Source: Hyperoplus lanceolatus
Taxonomy: Eukaryota; Chordata; Actinopteri; Uranoscopiformes; Ammodytidae
Assembly: GCA_026929865.2 (NCBI GenBank)
Contig: CM049404.1
Location: 6,273,501 to 6,337,500 of the forward strand
Length of the DNA: 64,000 bases
Direction: 5' to 3'
Shown: piece by piece, positions 46,948-58,934 of the stretch
Position numbering within the stretch: the first letter of the stretch is position 1
Layout: every line of letters starts with the position of its first letter
Program-made: the position numbers and the translations under genes
The notes under the pieces: generated by a model
Told to the model about the DNA's origin: nothing
Databases searched by the model: none
The model's input: only the letters and a program-made list of their open reading frames with translations

Positions 46948-48831
46948 ATGGATCAAAATACAGAAGCTGTCGCGATTTATAGAGACGTACCAGTTCTGAC
47001 AGAGGAGCTGCCGCAGTTTACAGTGGAAGGGGTTCGTCCACTGATAGAAAACTTTTTTGATCATATGACAGAGGAACAATGGACACTTTTAAGATCAGGG
47101 ACCCCTGAGGAGGCCACTAAGATATTGTTGGCCGACCTGCTGTTAGATGTTATAGCAGCAGTTGTAAAGGCACTTGAGATGGCTCTCAGGGGCCTCAATG
47201 GTATTGTATCTGAGGAGTTTGTAGTGTCTCATCTGGGAGACAAACTCCCTCAGTGGTTCGCTGAAATACTGGAAGTAACGGACAAGGTTGTGAGCGACAG
47301 CTCAAAGCGGCTCACAGACCTGTTGGGTGAGGAGATTGCAGATAATGTTAACTCTGCTATCTCCAGCAGTCTTGTCAGGGCGGAGCTTAATATTAATCAG
47401 CGTGTCACTCCACCACGCAAACTTAACGCCATGGTCAATAATGCCTGTAAAATGGTTCAGGCATTCGGAGGGAAGCTGAAGGTGCTGTGCTCTCCGCGAC
47501 CACTTAGACAGAGGAGCAGTGAAGAGAAGCAGGAATTGATAGTCACTGATGACCGCTCTGAGTCAACAGTTGGAAGTGTAAGAACCCAGACCCCGGATAA
47601 AGTTTCCTCACACGATAGCTTGGTGGCAGCAACAACAAAGGCTGTCCAGGAGCTGATAAGAAAGGAGGTCAATGATATGATGGAACCTCTTTTGGATGAT
47701 GTGTCGGATGCTGACTATGAGCTGCTGCAAAAAGAAACCTCCCTGGAGATTGATTTTGCAGCAGATGACATTGCTCAGATCATAATTCAAAAGAGTTCAG
47801 AGGAGGCAGAAGCAAAAGGTGCCAGTCCAGAATCAGAATCCACACCGAAGAAAGTCAAATCAACCAGGAAGTGTGTCGGATGCAAGATGAAGGACTTCCT
47901 TGCAAAGCGCTTTGCCAAAGCAACCATCTATCGCATAGTGATGAAGCTTAAAACAAGATTCAACCTTGACCCAAACGTTGAAAGTACAAAGTCAATGGAG
48001 ACACTAATGGCTAGTGTTAACTCTCTGCTGACAGAGGAGGGTGAAAAGGAGGTGTGTGTCTTCCGTAAATTTAAAAATGTTTCCAGCGATAAAATGCTGG
48101 TATTTACTCAAGACCTGACAGATGTCCTCTACAGTCACGTTTCGGATGGGATGGCGCCAGAGATCCCAGAGACAATTAGGAGAAGGGAAACCTGCAGGAA
48201 TGTGTCTGTCCCTCCATCACATGATGACATGTATTCGGACATTAAGACCAAAGTTTGGGGTTTTGTGGCACTGATGGGCTGGTGGGTGAATACCCAGGTC
48301 CTCGGCCACAGTAGAAGGGTGACAATGGCCTTAATTGATGCTGGGTCAGACACACAGTTGCAGGAGGTCACCGCCGTGGAGGTGAGTGACCCTTTACCAA
48401 CTGAAGTTGTAATAGATGTAAAGATGCAGGAATCAAAAAGGAAGATGACAGTCAGGGTACTCGTGGAGAAGTTGGTTTCACGTACATTTTGCGAAGCTAA
48501 CGTTAGCCGGACGATTGTTAACATAGAGGTCATCCTCCAGCGTATCTATGAAAACACATGGGCTGAAGTTGAGGGAACAGATTTTAGCATCACCCCTGAA
48601 ACATTTAAGAATCTAGACAAGGTTGTTTTTAAGGACCTGTGCAAAAAGTGGGGCTGTGCAGAGATGGTGCTGGTGTCAATGTATTTAGGGGAACCAGAAC
48701 TTGAAAAATGCATTGCCTCACTTTTCAAGTATTACTTGATTGTACCACCCACAAAGCATTGCCCCATCTGCAGGTTCCTTTCCACTACTTTTAGAGTAAT
48801 GTCCAAGCCCTTTACTAGAAATAGGTATTAG
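46948..48831 (+). CDS. unrecognised 627-residue protein, intronless multicopy family, copy 3
   Basis: Single open frame with the same MDQNTEAVAIYRDVPVL start and Kozak-like context (aaaATGG). Relative to copy 1 it carries M60L, C103W, P147L, I148N, H468D, E470Q, T476A, I519V and E581G. After residue 614 an indel shifts the frame, giving a different 13-residue tail ending FTRNRY instead of the 8-residue tail of copies 1 and 2. Both CXXC pairs remain. The intact 614-residue core in an inverted copy 36 kb away suggests recent origin, gene conversion or constraint. I cannot assign a function or family. Confidence 0.7.
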   Translation: MDQNTEAVAIYRDVPVLTEELPQFTVEGVRPLIENFFDHMTEEQWTLLRSGTPEEATKILLADLLLDVIAAVVKALEMALRGLNGIVSEEFVVSHLGDKLPQWFAEILEVTDKVVSDSSKRLTDLLGEEIADNVNSAISSSLVRAELNINQRVTPPRKLNAMVNNACKMVQAFGGKLKVLCSPRPLRQRSSEEKQELIVTDDRSESTVGSVRTQTPDKVSSHDSLVAATTKAVQELIRKEVNDMMEPLLDDVSDADYELLQKETSLEIDFAADDIAQIIIQKSSEEAEAKGASPESESTPKKVKSTRKCVGCKMKDFLAKRFAKATIYRIVMKLKTRFNLDPNVESTKSMETLMASVNSLLTEEGEKEVCVFRKFKNVSSDKMLVFTQDLTDVLYSHVSDGMAPEIPETIRRRETCRNVSVPPSHDDMYSDIKTKVWGFVALMGWWVNTQVLGHSRRVTMALIDAGSDTQLQEVTAVEVSDPLPTEVVIDVKMQESKRKMTVRVLVEKLVSRTFCEANVSRTIVNIEVILQRIYENTWAEVEGTDFSITPETFKNLDKVVFKDLCKKWGCAEMVLVSMYLGEPELEKCIASLFKYYLIVPPTKHCPICRFLSTTFRVMSKPFTRNRY

Positions 48832-49460
48832 GTGAAGAGTAGCATTCATCTTGAAGGAAAATGTTTTACGTTTTTCTTTCAAAATGAATACAATACAGAG
48901 GTGGAGTCCTGCCTCAAGTCCAAGTCATCTATCTTCTCCACTACTGTTACCATAATGTTAGGCAGGACTTGGGTCCTTAGGGCCAGCTCAGTGGGACATC
49001 ATAGGGTTTACTCCGGGTGCTCCGGTTTCCCGAAAACCAAATTAATCACACAATCGCTATTGGTTTCATTAATAAGAACTTGTAACATTAATCATCTAAT
49101 GTCATCTTCATCTGCTTACCTGTGGTCGAGTCGGTGGGCAACTGCTCCTGGCTGCAAAATCAAAATTATTGTGCAATCTTAATATTCTACTCCTTTGTGG
49201 GCAAAATCATCTTCAAGCCCTTTAGTACAGCGTTCAAATGTACAAGCAAGTATTAGGTGAAATGTAGCATTCGTTTTGGGGAAATGTTTTGATAATCTCT
49301 TGTGTTTTTTTTCAGAATGATTACAATGCAGAGCTCAAGTCCTGCCTCTAGTCCTGGTTCTGCCATAATAGGGTTTTACTCCGGGTGCTCCGGTTTCCCG
49401 AAAACCACACAGCAATTAGCACTAGCTATTGGTTTTATTAAAAATAATTTGTAACATCTA
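48832..49460 (+). repeat. two related modules in the 3' flank of ORF copy 3
   Basis: Counterpart of 600-1199. A short + strand frame (48832-49182) starts right after the stop codon with MKSSIHLEGKC and contains YSGCSGF. The second module has the same 'cgggtgctccggtttccc' core near 49382. Confidence 0.6.
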
Positions 49461-49587
49461 ATATTTCATTTCATCGTCAGGCAGGACTTGGGTTTTTGGG
49501 TTCGGGTAGGGTGAGTGGGGTGACATATAGCAAAAGGAACCAAACTATAAGGTTTCATTTAAAAAAAAAAAATAAGAGCAACAGTTC

Positions 49588-49593
49588 AATAAA
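49588..49593 (+). other. possible polyadenylation signal, ORF copy 3
   Basis: AATAAA in the context conserved in all three copies, about 760 bp after the stop codon. Confidence 0.35.
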
Positions 49594-50152
49594 AATATTC
49601 AAATCAAAATTTCTGCCTATATCTCTTGTCATTTACTGTCAACATATATCTCTGCTTATTCAGTTTCACTTAAATTTGATTTCTGTTTAAAATACAAAGA
49701 AAACAGTGTGTTCTTTTGCAGCTAGTTATTTCTTGTGAAATCCACTTGCATCATCAAAACAATAACAGTTTGTTTTAATTATAAACCACAATTCTTATTA
49801 CTTCATACTTAGTAGATACAGTAGGGTTATTTGATTACCAATTAACTCTCAAAAGCTTCTTGCAGACCCTATCCCTGACCCAAATAATGTGGCTTCATTG
49901 TTTATAAGTTATGCCAATAATAACATCCAAACACAAATGCATTTAAACTTTAAATTAAGGAGTATCATACAACAGATTCAACATTTAAAATCCTCCATTC
50001 ACGTATTCTTAAACATCATCGTCTTGAATACGTTTTAATGAACAATGTACAGTAATAGCAAACAAACAACAAATATATATATATTTGCACAGGACTAAAA
50101 CACTTTATGTTGATATTTCACAGATGTGTTGTACTGGTTAACTATCATAACA

Positions 50153-50375
50153 GGGGCTGTTCAAATGATTACAATTTTTAATCACAGGGTGGCTGTGGAT
50201 TGATCACGATTAATTCAACCATTGGAAATATGCCATAAAAATTCGTATTTTCTCTGTTTATTGTTGTAGGAACGGAAAGGTAAATGACAGAAGGTGGATA
50301 TATACATTTAAAAAAATATATTAATTGAAAATCCAAATAATGGTGTTAACACTGAACAAAAATATAATTTAAGTG
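50153..50375 (+). mobile_element. hAT-type terminus beside ORF-unit copy 3
   Basis: Starts CAGGGGCTGTTCAAATGATTAC and continues with 'gattgatcacgattaattca'. It corresponds to 5305-5540 reversed, beside copy 2. The similarity fades near 50375. No opposite terminus or target duplication found. Confidence 0.5.
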
Positions 50376-51194
50376 TGTAATACAGAAGATCTTATTCCTG
50401 CTTGGCATATCTGCCTGCCGCACCTCCTCCGGCGCCCTTCTGGTCAGCTGCATGGTCGTCAGCTGGAGCCACACGCACTAAAACAACTAAAACATCGGCC
50501 TACCACACCATAATTCAACTTTTGTGCGTGTGTGTGTGCCCACGTTTTGGGGGACTGTTCATTTGTGCCAAAAAGCCAACGTTATGTTGATGTCAGTTAT
50601 TAATCACACACACCTCTGAAAACTGCATACGTTTGTGTCCCAGGTGTGGTTACCTACAGGGGCGTGTTGACATGCAAATGAACTGCAGAGTCTCTGGCGT
50701 CTCATTTGGAGCTTTCCCGTGGGAGTGTTATATGTTAACGAGCTTTGAACCGTGACATCACTTTTCAAAGCTTTTTGGAATAGTGTGTCGATTGAATTTG
50801 TTTTCGACATAAGCAGCCCAGAAGAAACTGCAAGTGTGTCCTTTGTCATCGTGTGTGGGCTAAAAGGGACATCAAATAGCTACAAATTGTGCACAAACAC
50901 CTGAAAAGTCAGTTTTTTCATAAAAAGTCCCCTTTCAATTTGGAATGTAAGGCCCAGATGGAGTCAGACAGTGATACCATCTGTGATAACGACCCTTCAT
51001 CATTTACCACTTTATAAAAAGGTGATACATAGGGGGGTTTAATGAGACAAGCCAAAGCATGTGTTTCAGACTGCTGAAACTCTCTAGATCTCTTTGGTCA
51101 TCCTTCATATCACCTCGCAACCATCTAAAATAGTCAGTCGTTCATCTATTTTATGGTGTGCAAGCAAAAACTATAGAATTTTAAAAAATGTATG
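50376..51194. other. no gene seen
   Basis: An 81-codon minus-strand frame (50604-50849) lacks any motif. No repeats with clear ends. Confidence 0.45.
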
Positions 51195-51197
51195 TAA

Positions 51198-51437
51198 AGG
51201 CCTTTGCACATCGGGCGCGTTTCATTTGTGCGATTATTTCGTCAATTAACGAACGTATACAGAGTCAATACAAGCTTCCACACCAGCGCCGTAGTAATTT
51301 GCGTCTTTTATTTTTTCAAACTTAGTTTGATTTTTCTGGGACGTCGCTTCTTAAAGTGAGACGCGACAGAATTCACATTTCAAAACATTCGCTTTTACGT
51401 GCCGTTTATTCGCGTCGCGCCCGGTGTGCCAAGGCCT
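51198..51437. mobile_element. Harbinger-like MITE, 240 bp, TAA target duplication
   Basis: Ends AGGCCTTTGCACATCGGGCG and (inverted) AGGCCTTGGCACACCGGGCG, flanked by TAA (51195-51197, 51438-51440). The 3-bp TAA duplication fits PIF/Harbinger. CpG-rich relative to its surroundings. Confidence 0.8.
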
Positions 51438-51440
51438 TAA

Positions 51441-52095
51441 AGCATAATTAGTGTTCATGCAATGTTGTGTTGAGACAAAAAAAATGCTTTTTCAGAAAAT
51501 AGAGAACATTTTGCTGCAAAAGATAACTATCATCCTTTTCTTTCTGTGATCTGAAAAAACTCCAAAGGGCTGAAGATTCTCATTGTGAGCAATGGCAAAG
51601 CCTTTTTTTAAATGTTGAATCTTTCATATGACAACTGAATTTACAGCTGTAGTAATAAGGTACCTGCTGTGCTGGAGCTTCCCCCTTAGCTCACACTCAG
51701 TAGATATCCCACTGCCATACCACACACAGGAGAGCTGCAACTAAGTCTGCGTTAAAAGACAACGTTGCTTTTTTTACTAGTTTTTTTAGCAACTGTTTTT
51801 TTCCCTTGACTCTAGATGTGTACCACTCTTCATCTTCATGTGAGTGTGGTTGATACACATATCTTGTTGGGCTCTGCATTCAGTGTAGTGTGTCCAGAAG
51901 CTGACTGATTGATTGATTGATGATACTTGCTTGTACTTTGTAAGGTCATTCACGGGATGATGTTTTCGTACAAATATCATGAGCAGGGAATTTATACGAT
52001 TCATATGAATGGTAAAAATGATCCTGCATCGAAACGTTTGTAGATCTGTAATCATTCAGAAGCAGACTAGTGCATCATCTCGTCATGACAGTGGA
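51441..52095. other. no gene seen
   Basis: Intron-like DNA. Short minus-strand frames have no motif. Confidence 0.5.
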
Positions 52096-52369
52096 ACTGA
52101 TTTTATTTTATTTTATTTTATTTAACCTTTATTTCATCAGGAAGGTCCCATTGAGATACAGTAACTCTTCTCACAGGGAGTCCTGGCCAAGACAGGCAGC
52201 AGAAAAGAAGTTGCAGAATTTGCACAAGGCCACACACACACACACACACACAAAGTACACCACAATTGACACTATAATGCTAAAATTACACTTCATAACA
52301 GGCTATATAAAAACAAGCTAATACATACAGCTAAAAAAAACAAATTAAAAATAAATAAAAGGCATCAGG

Positions 52370-54321
52370 TTAAAAACAGTTGCAGTGTTCTTTTAGAGCT
52401 GATTGTAACATGTTTTTAAAGGTACTGAGTGGTGGGAGTGATTCCAGCTTTAGAGTGGCTTGAAGTTCATTCCAGACCTTTGGTGCATATGATGAGAAAG
52501 CTGTTGTACCTAGTTGTGTTCTTGTTAGTGGTGTGGTTAATAACATATATTCTGATGACCTTGTTTTGTAAACACTGTTATGGAAGGAAAGCAAATTTGA
52601 AATGTAACGGGGTAGTTTACCCATTAGTGCTTTCGCAATAAAAATCAGTGCATGTAGTTTCCTTCTAAGGGAGAGGGAGGGCCATTGTACAGCCTCATAC
52701 AGAATGCAGTGGTGAGTTCTAGCTGGGGCACCTGTGATGAAGCGCAGGGCTGAATGGTAAATTACATCTAGTTTGTTTAATAGTGATGAGGAAGAATACA
52801 TATAAATGAGGTCACCATAATCTAATACTGATAAGAAAGTGCTCTGCACTAACCTTTTCCTTGCTAAATGAGGAAAACACTTTTTCATGCGAAAAAAGAA
52901 ACCTAATTTAGGTCTAAGTTTTTTTAAAAGGCTCACAATATGGACCCGAGAGACAGCTTATCATCAAGCCAGATACCTAAGTATTTATAAGACGATACTC
53001 TCTCTATTATCGTACCATCCTGAGTTGTTAAAGTGATGTTTAATGGAGAGCGTGAACGGGTAAAAATCATTGACTTAGTTTTTGTAGCATTTAGTACCAA
53101 CTTTAAGCTTACCAGAGATTTTTGTACTACACTAAAAGTAATGTAATGTAATTGCTTCACTGACTGATGTGGCAGATGTATACATAATGGTATCATCTGC
53201 GTAAAGATGAATCTTTGTTTGCTTTAAGTCCCTACCTAAATTGTTTATATAAATGGAAAATAAAATGGCGCCCAAAACTGACCCTTGTGGGACACCCATT
53301 TTTACTTCCAGCAAAGATGAGGTACAGTTATCCAATGCCACACACTGAGTTCTACCACTCACAGGTAATAAGTGAACCAGCTTAATACAGTGGTACTAAA
53401 GCCTATACTTTGCAATCTCTGCAGGAGAAGGTGATGATTCACAGTGTCAAATGCTTTAGAAAGGTCAATAAATAAAGCAGCACAAGACTTGTTATCTAAA
53501 GTATGTAAGATATCATTTGTAACTGAGGTTACAGCAGTATTTGTACTATGTCCTTGTCGAAAGCCAGACTGAGTGGGATTCAAAATGGAGTTGTCAGATA
53601 AGAAATGTTTTAGTTGCTCATTTATGAAAGACTCAAGCAGTTTGGCCAAGACAGACAGTCTGGAGATTGGGCGATAATGATCTAAAACCGAAGGGTCTCC
53701 ACTTTTTAAAAGTGGAAGGACAAATGCAGATTTCCATGACTTTGGGATAGAACCACAGTGTAGACTAAGATTGAAGATGGAGGAGATAGGGCCAGCAATC
53801 AAGTTCGCAGCAGTTTTAAGAAAATATGGCTCAATCTGGTCTGGCCCAGCAGACTTTTTACAGTCCAACCCCAACAGGGCCTTTTGTACTTCCGCGGCAG
53901 ATATTGGAGTGAAGTTAAAATTATTTAGACTTTCATTAGATGAATCAATGATGGAGGTTCCACTATCCATGGGGGTGGCTGGAAGTGTTGACTGAGTATC
54001 TCTTCCTGCATTAATAAAGTGCTCGTTGAAAGTATCTACCATGCTTTGTTTACCTCTAACTTCACCATGGCTTGTTGTAATGAATTCAGGGATAGCGGGA
54101 GGTGGCACATCACCTGAAGAAGATTTAATAGCTTTCCAAAATGTTTTAGGATCACTGAGGTTTTCATTTATTAAATTCAGATAATACTCACTTTTTGTAG
54201 TTTTTATTAGTCTTGTGCATTTGTTTCTTAATAACCTATAATTTAACCAACATGTGTCATTATTATTTCTTTTTGCTTTTATCCATGCTTCATTTCGTTC
54301 TCTAATTGCAGTTACTGTCAT
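52370..54321 (-). pseudogene. LINE ORF2 remnant: reverse transcriptase and C-terminal domain
   Basis: Frames 53359-54321, 53132-53362, 52933-53196 and 52370-52936 cover the region in consecutive, shifted pieces. Visible RT blocks are KSAGPDQIEPYFLK, SWKSAFVLPLLKSGD with HYRPIS, QSGFRQGHST, AALFIDLSKAFDTVNH (catalytic aspartate), MGVPQGSVLG, and the YADD catalytic box at 53192-53203. The last frame shows the usual post-RT FLSVLDYGDLIYM and VWNELQ motifs. The frameshifts rule out a functional protein. Confidence 0.88.
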
Positions 54322-55693
54322 TAAACCAGGGGTTGTCTCTGCCCCTCACTCTATATCTTATAGTAGGAGCATGTTTATCAATTATGGCTAAAAAAGTCTT
54401 CTTAAAATAATCCCATGCCAGTTCAACATCATCCATAAAACACACTAAATTTAGATCACTTTGATAGATGTCATGAAGAAATGCTTGCTCATCAAAGCGT
54501 TTGTAATTTTGTTTAAAAATAAACCGCGGCTTGGTTTGAGTCATTTTACAATTTTTAACACAGGCAACCATACAGTGATCACTGACATCATTACATAAAA
54601 CACCGGAGGCAGAGTACTTGTGTGGGGAATTAGTCAGAATTACATCGATTAATGTAGATTTGTCCATTCGTTTTAGATTGAGGCGTGTAGGTGACTGAAC
54701 TAGTTGCGTCAAGTTTAACGCGTCGCAAATGTCTTTTAACGGTGATGAAGGCGAAAGCCAGTCCCAATTCAAGTCTCCCAGAACGATAAACTCATTGGAC
54801 AGTTCTTGCAGAAAATCAGATAGCAGAGCAGTTGCCGCAGCTACAGCTGATGGTGGGCGGTAGCATTCTACCACAGTCAATGAAGTGTCATTGGGGAGAT
54901 TTAACTTGACAGCACACAGTTCAAAAAACTTTGGTTTTGTTATTGTTTCGACGGAACAGCAATCCAACGAAGCCTTTGCATATATGGCTTTCGGACGGAT
55001 CGTGTGAATAAAGGAGGGGTCCTTTATTCACACGATCCGTCCGAAAGAGATTATAGCCATCGATATGAATCATGTTGTTCGTAATTGATGGTTTGAGCCA
55101 TGTCTTTGACAAGACAATTACGTCACTTTCTGTCATTTTAGCCCACAGACTAATAGCGTCGATTTTGTTAATCAGACTGCGCACGTTGACATGGACAAAA
55201 CGCAAGCCTTTGCAACTTTTTAAATTGTCAGGACTCAAAATCACTTCTGGGCCTGGGTTTGGATGGATATTATCTGATAGGACCAGGAGTAGGACAATCC
55301 AAAGGCCCGCTGATCTTGTCGAGCGGGCAGCGCCGACTTCCCAGTCGCGTCTGCAGCTGTTGGGCCGAAACTGCCGTACTTCTGCCCAGCTGAGGAGTTG
55401 AGACCCGGTAGAACAGCCAGGAAAGACCGACGCAGACATACGGATTGCTGCAGATCCGCCAGCATCAGAAAGCAGCATACTTCCAGAGTTTGGAAGAATA
55501 ATCCGAGAAGAAATGACCCATCACTAAATCCCAGAACTCCCACAGAATGCGAGACGAGCACGCAGGCGAGCAGCAGGTAAACCGGTAGACTCATGTTGTT
55601 GAAGCAGTCAGATGTATGAGCAGGTTTACCAAAGTGCAAAAGTGTACATTTAAAAAAAAGGATTGTAGAATAAAATTTAGAGTGAAAAATCAC
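54302..55693 (-). pseudogene. LINE endonuclease remnant (APE-type)
   Basis: Frames 54921-55478 and 54302-54967 hold an N-terminal HPNPGP motif, then RFVHVNVRSL, SDVIVLSKTWL, IVLGDLNWDW and DVSDHCMVACV, matching the order in APE-like endonucleases of non-LTR elements. In the usual SETWL motif the glutamate is lysine here (SKTWL), which would affect metal binding. The two frames join across the palindrome at 54988-55047, which destroys the reading frame. Confidence 0.82.
54988..55047. repeat. perfect 28-bp inverted repeat with 4-bp loop in the LINE endonuclease
   Basis: Left arm starts CTTTCGGACGGATCGTGTGA and runs to 55015. The loop is GGGG (55016-55019). The right arm 55020-55047 is its exact reverse complement. 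Read on the minus strand, the first copy encodes the expected FRTDRVNK of the endonuclease and the second is its antisense, followed by the normal downstream codons in a shifted frame. Confidence 0.95.
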
Positions 55694-55789
55694 TTAAAAA
55701 CTGTAGGACACAGACAAACAAAGACTAACATGCTGCCATCACCTTGTAGGGCCCACCACTTAAACATGGCAGGTAACTGCAGATTGTAC

Positions 55790-56205
55790 CTGCATTCCAA
55801 TACCCATCCTTTCTCCTATTTAGTGTGGTTGCAAAAGATTTAGGATTTCCCAATTACTTGTGTTCAGATTTAGTATGCTTAAAAATACCGGAATGCCTAC
55901 TATATCTATTCAAGATTTTTTGTGTTAAAATTAGCATGCTATTTAGGCTATTCTGACCCAGAATCCAGTGCGCACCACACTCTAAGTGATGTCACATCGA
56001 CAGAGCCTCCAAGTGAAAATGACCAGGGATGGGACAGACATATAAGCAGGAGGCAAGATCAAGGCGCAACGTTACGATGAAATGAATAAGTAAAAGGATG
56101 TCCCAATTGTATCCCTAAACTGCATCCTAACTAGATTATTTTCACGATCAGTTGTAGTATGTAGAATAGAAGAAAGAAAGAGTGTGCGATTTGTAACGCA
56201 GCCGG
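55790..56205 (-). mobile_element. MITE of the TGCRTTCC-ended family, copy d (inverted)
   Basis: Left end 'tgcattccaatacccatcc' and right end '...gtaacgca'. It carries the family blocks in the same orientation as copy b: 'gcaagatcaaggcgcaac', 'tgtagtatgtagaataga'. It lies just beyond the 5' end of the LINE. Confidence 0.7.
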
Positions 56206-56908
56206 AATCACACACAAAAGTTTTTGAAGTCCTCAAGGGTGTATTGTTTTTTCTGCTTGCTTTGCACATCGGCTTAATCCTCATAAACTATGCAGAATAG
56301 AGCATTGATCCTTGTAATCGATAGTAGAGTGCTATTAATCAAACCTGCATTGCAGGTCTGGCCCCGGGCTTTACAGTCACATGTTTTGTACGTGTGTAGC
56401 TTTATGTGAGCTGATTTGATTAACTGAGAAGAAAGCAGGGATGAGAGAGAAAGAATACTCGCTTTCAAAGAGCCAAATGAAGAGATTGTGGGATAGGCTT
56501 TCTAAACCAGAAAATCCAGCGTAGTGAAGCGGAAAGAACATGTTTTTGCAGGCTTTTTAACACAGAGTATACATTTAGTATAACAGACGAATGATAGTTA
56601 TAATAAGAACACTTTCTGTTATAAATTCAGGTTGAACAAAAAGAAGAAAACTTCATTCAACCCACATTTCAACCTATTGGTAAAAAAAATAATGCATTTA
56701 ATATTGTTTGTGGCATGCATGCACACCATTCTGCTGGGTACAACCTATGCAATTAAACTACATAAAAGGTGGAGTCAGCAAATCTGTCCTGATGACGGAG
56801 CTAGATAAGTTGTCGGAGGATCACCAAAGTTATTACAATTAATCCTACATAAGAGAATAATGTCTGTAGCAAACGTCATGGCAATCCATCCAGTAGTAGT
56901 GGAGATAC
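56206..56908. other. no gene seen
   Basis: Ordinary intron sequence. The short minus-strand frames lack motifs. Confidence 0.5.
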
Positions 56909-56912
56909 TTAA

Positions 56913-57286
56913 AGCTGCAGTGTGTAGAATTTTGGGTTTTATTTCCTAGCAGATTTTGTAGAAAGTAATTATAATATCCATAAGTACATTTAATTTAGTG
57001 CATAGTAGCTGAAAAAAATGTTTTGAATTATTATGTTTTCCCTTAGAAAGGGTCTCATATATGTCCATATTTCTGCATATCTTGGACCAAGACCTAGTGC
57101 CGCCATCTTGAAAGTGTCATAGTTGGAATGTCATCAGGGGCATTGTTTAGAAATTAGAATTGTTCTTGACCTTGAAGGCCAGTGTAGCTTCTGTTATTAT
57201 TCGAAAGGGGTGGGGTTACCCAGGGAGCGTTGCATTCTAGAACTTTGTAGAACTTTCTTGATTATGTCATATTACACACTGCAACT
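56913..57286. mobile_element. TTAA-flanked MITE, 374 bp
   Basis: Starts AGCTGCAGTGTGTAGAAT and ends (inverted) AGTTGCAGTGTGTAATAT, with TTAA at 56909-56912 and 57287-57290. Similar ends to a common fish MITE type. No coding capacity. Confidence 0.8.
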
Positions 57287-57290
57287 TTAA

Positions 57291-58855
57291 GTCTGGACGG
57301 CAGTTGTGGACTGATGGACTTTTCCAATGATCGACTGACATTGACTGCCAGAGAAAAACTGAAGAAAGTTGGATTACCTTAAAAAAAACTCCACCATGAA
57401 GCTGCCACATGCCAATAGCAATTCTCCTGTTTAAAACTTCCTGGATAGAAGGCAACTGAAAAGGTCTGGACATTTAACATGTCATTGGCCCTTGCAGCCT
57501 TTTTTTGGACTCAACAGATGGTACCGAGTGCTAGAGATGGCTTCATCAGGTAGAGTGAAGTACAACTCATTTTTCAAGATGCCACTAAGCCATATTGTCG
57601 GGCTAACTGGAACTATTTCAGAATCAACCCTTGTTCATTAAAATGCAGCCATGTTTATAACGTTAATGCATTTGACTCCCTCTCGCACTGGGTAATAATA
57701 CTGCTCGTTTGTCTGCCTGACAGCTTTTTACAGTACATCAATCCAACAACAGCTTGTAGATATGTGGGCTGTTTAACAACATTATGTTTAGTATCAGTTT
57801 GTTCTCTGCTGGCGTAAATGTGTGAGTGCTAGCATGCTAGGTCGCTGTGAATTCATCATCAGTCTTGTCAGCCAGCATATGCAGATAAATTTGACCATAT
57901 GGGAATCAACATGGAATCTATACACACACTGTAGACCTTGATGCCACTCATTTTAGTGTGTAGTGACAACAAAACACTTTCAGTAACAGTAATAATACCT
58001 TGTCTTCAACACCTCGCATATGTCATTTCTCTTCATTCTGCAAACACTTTCACTGATGACTCACAGCGCTGAGATTAATGTAGGGTGTTTCTGAAGAGCG
58101 AATACTGTTGTGGAATACCGTAAGGATAATATATTGCATTGTCGATAAGATAATGTGAAATTGTTTCCTCGTAATGTGGATCAATTTTCAATTCACCTTT
58201 TGTTAGTACATTTCCAGTGATGGAATTTAGCAGATCCAAGAGAAATGCATTTTATAATAAATGACCCTTAATAGTGTTCCATTACAGTGGTTATATTCTT
58301 GACAGAATTGTTCAAATGATAGATATTGTTTTTCAACCAAATTATGGCTCACGACTAAAATACATAATACCTAGAAACACAAAATGTAGACACTGAACTC
58401 TGTCTTTGGTTCATTTTAACAGAACGGTTGATGTCTTCAAACTAAAGGGTTAAGTCCATTTTAACTGGTTGGTTTGAGAAAATGAACCTCTGTTTTGCTA
58501 GGTGCTTGTCTATCAACTATTAAAAACGTATATAAAAACATTTCGACATGTGATTTAAAGGCGGGTGGGGAGACCAGGCCACGAGGCGCTCGCTTTTATC
58601 AACTTGTATATTAATGCCCAAAATGTTCCATGCATTTCAGGCAATCTATCATAATGTGATCTAACAGAGGGCCTGCTGTCATTACAAGCCCATTTCCTTG
58701 CCAATATTTTCCCATTTCTAACATGGTGATGTCACTCCGTAATGGGACGAGGTGGGGTGTAACTGCATCCTTCCATTGGGGAGATGTAGTGTGTATGTGA
58801 ATGTGTGTATAAGATACAGAGTCAGAGTTTTTTCTATGCATAGGATAATTTGCCC

Positions 58856-58858
<3 letters not shown>
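57291..58858. other. no gene seen
   Basis: Intron-like AT-rich DNA without coding or repeat structure that I can support. Confidence 0.5.
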
Positions 58859-58910
<52 letters not shown>

Positions 58911-58934
58911 TGTGTGCGTGCGTGCGTGTGTGTT
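58859..58934. repeat. (TG)n / (TGCG)n microsatellite
   Basis: TG run passing into TGCG repeats. It creates spurious frames on both strands. Confidence 0.95.

Larger units (their letters stand above)
46437..50152 (+). repeat. ORF-unit repeat, copy 3 (inverted relative to copies 1 and 2)
   Basis: Reverse complement of about 6820-10440 and 1-3588. The left limit is where similarity to copies 1/2 stops ('ctcagcctgagtaataacc'). The right limit is the junction with the hAT-type terminus at 50153. It keeps the ORF, both GC-box-like motifs, the paired 3' modules and the AATAAA. The flanks are the most diverged of the three. Confidence 0.85.
52096..55740 (-). mobile_element. near full-length non-LTR retrotransposon (L2/CR1/Rex-like), inactive
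   Basis: Minus-strand element ending in (TTTTA)n at 52098-52122 (+ sense). The 3' UTR contains 'ctgcctgtcttggccaggac', a familiar teleost LINE tail. Upstream come ORF2 pieces: C-terminal domain, reverse transcriptase, and an APE-type endonuclease with the DNIHPNPGP leader motif. At least three frameshifts plus a palindromic insertion break the ORF. The 5' end is approximate and I did not find a target duplication. A (CA)n of 22 bp at 52231 lies in the 3' UTR. Confidence 0.85.
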
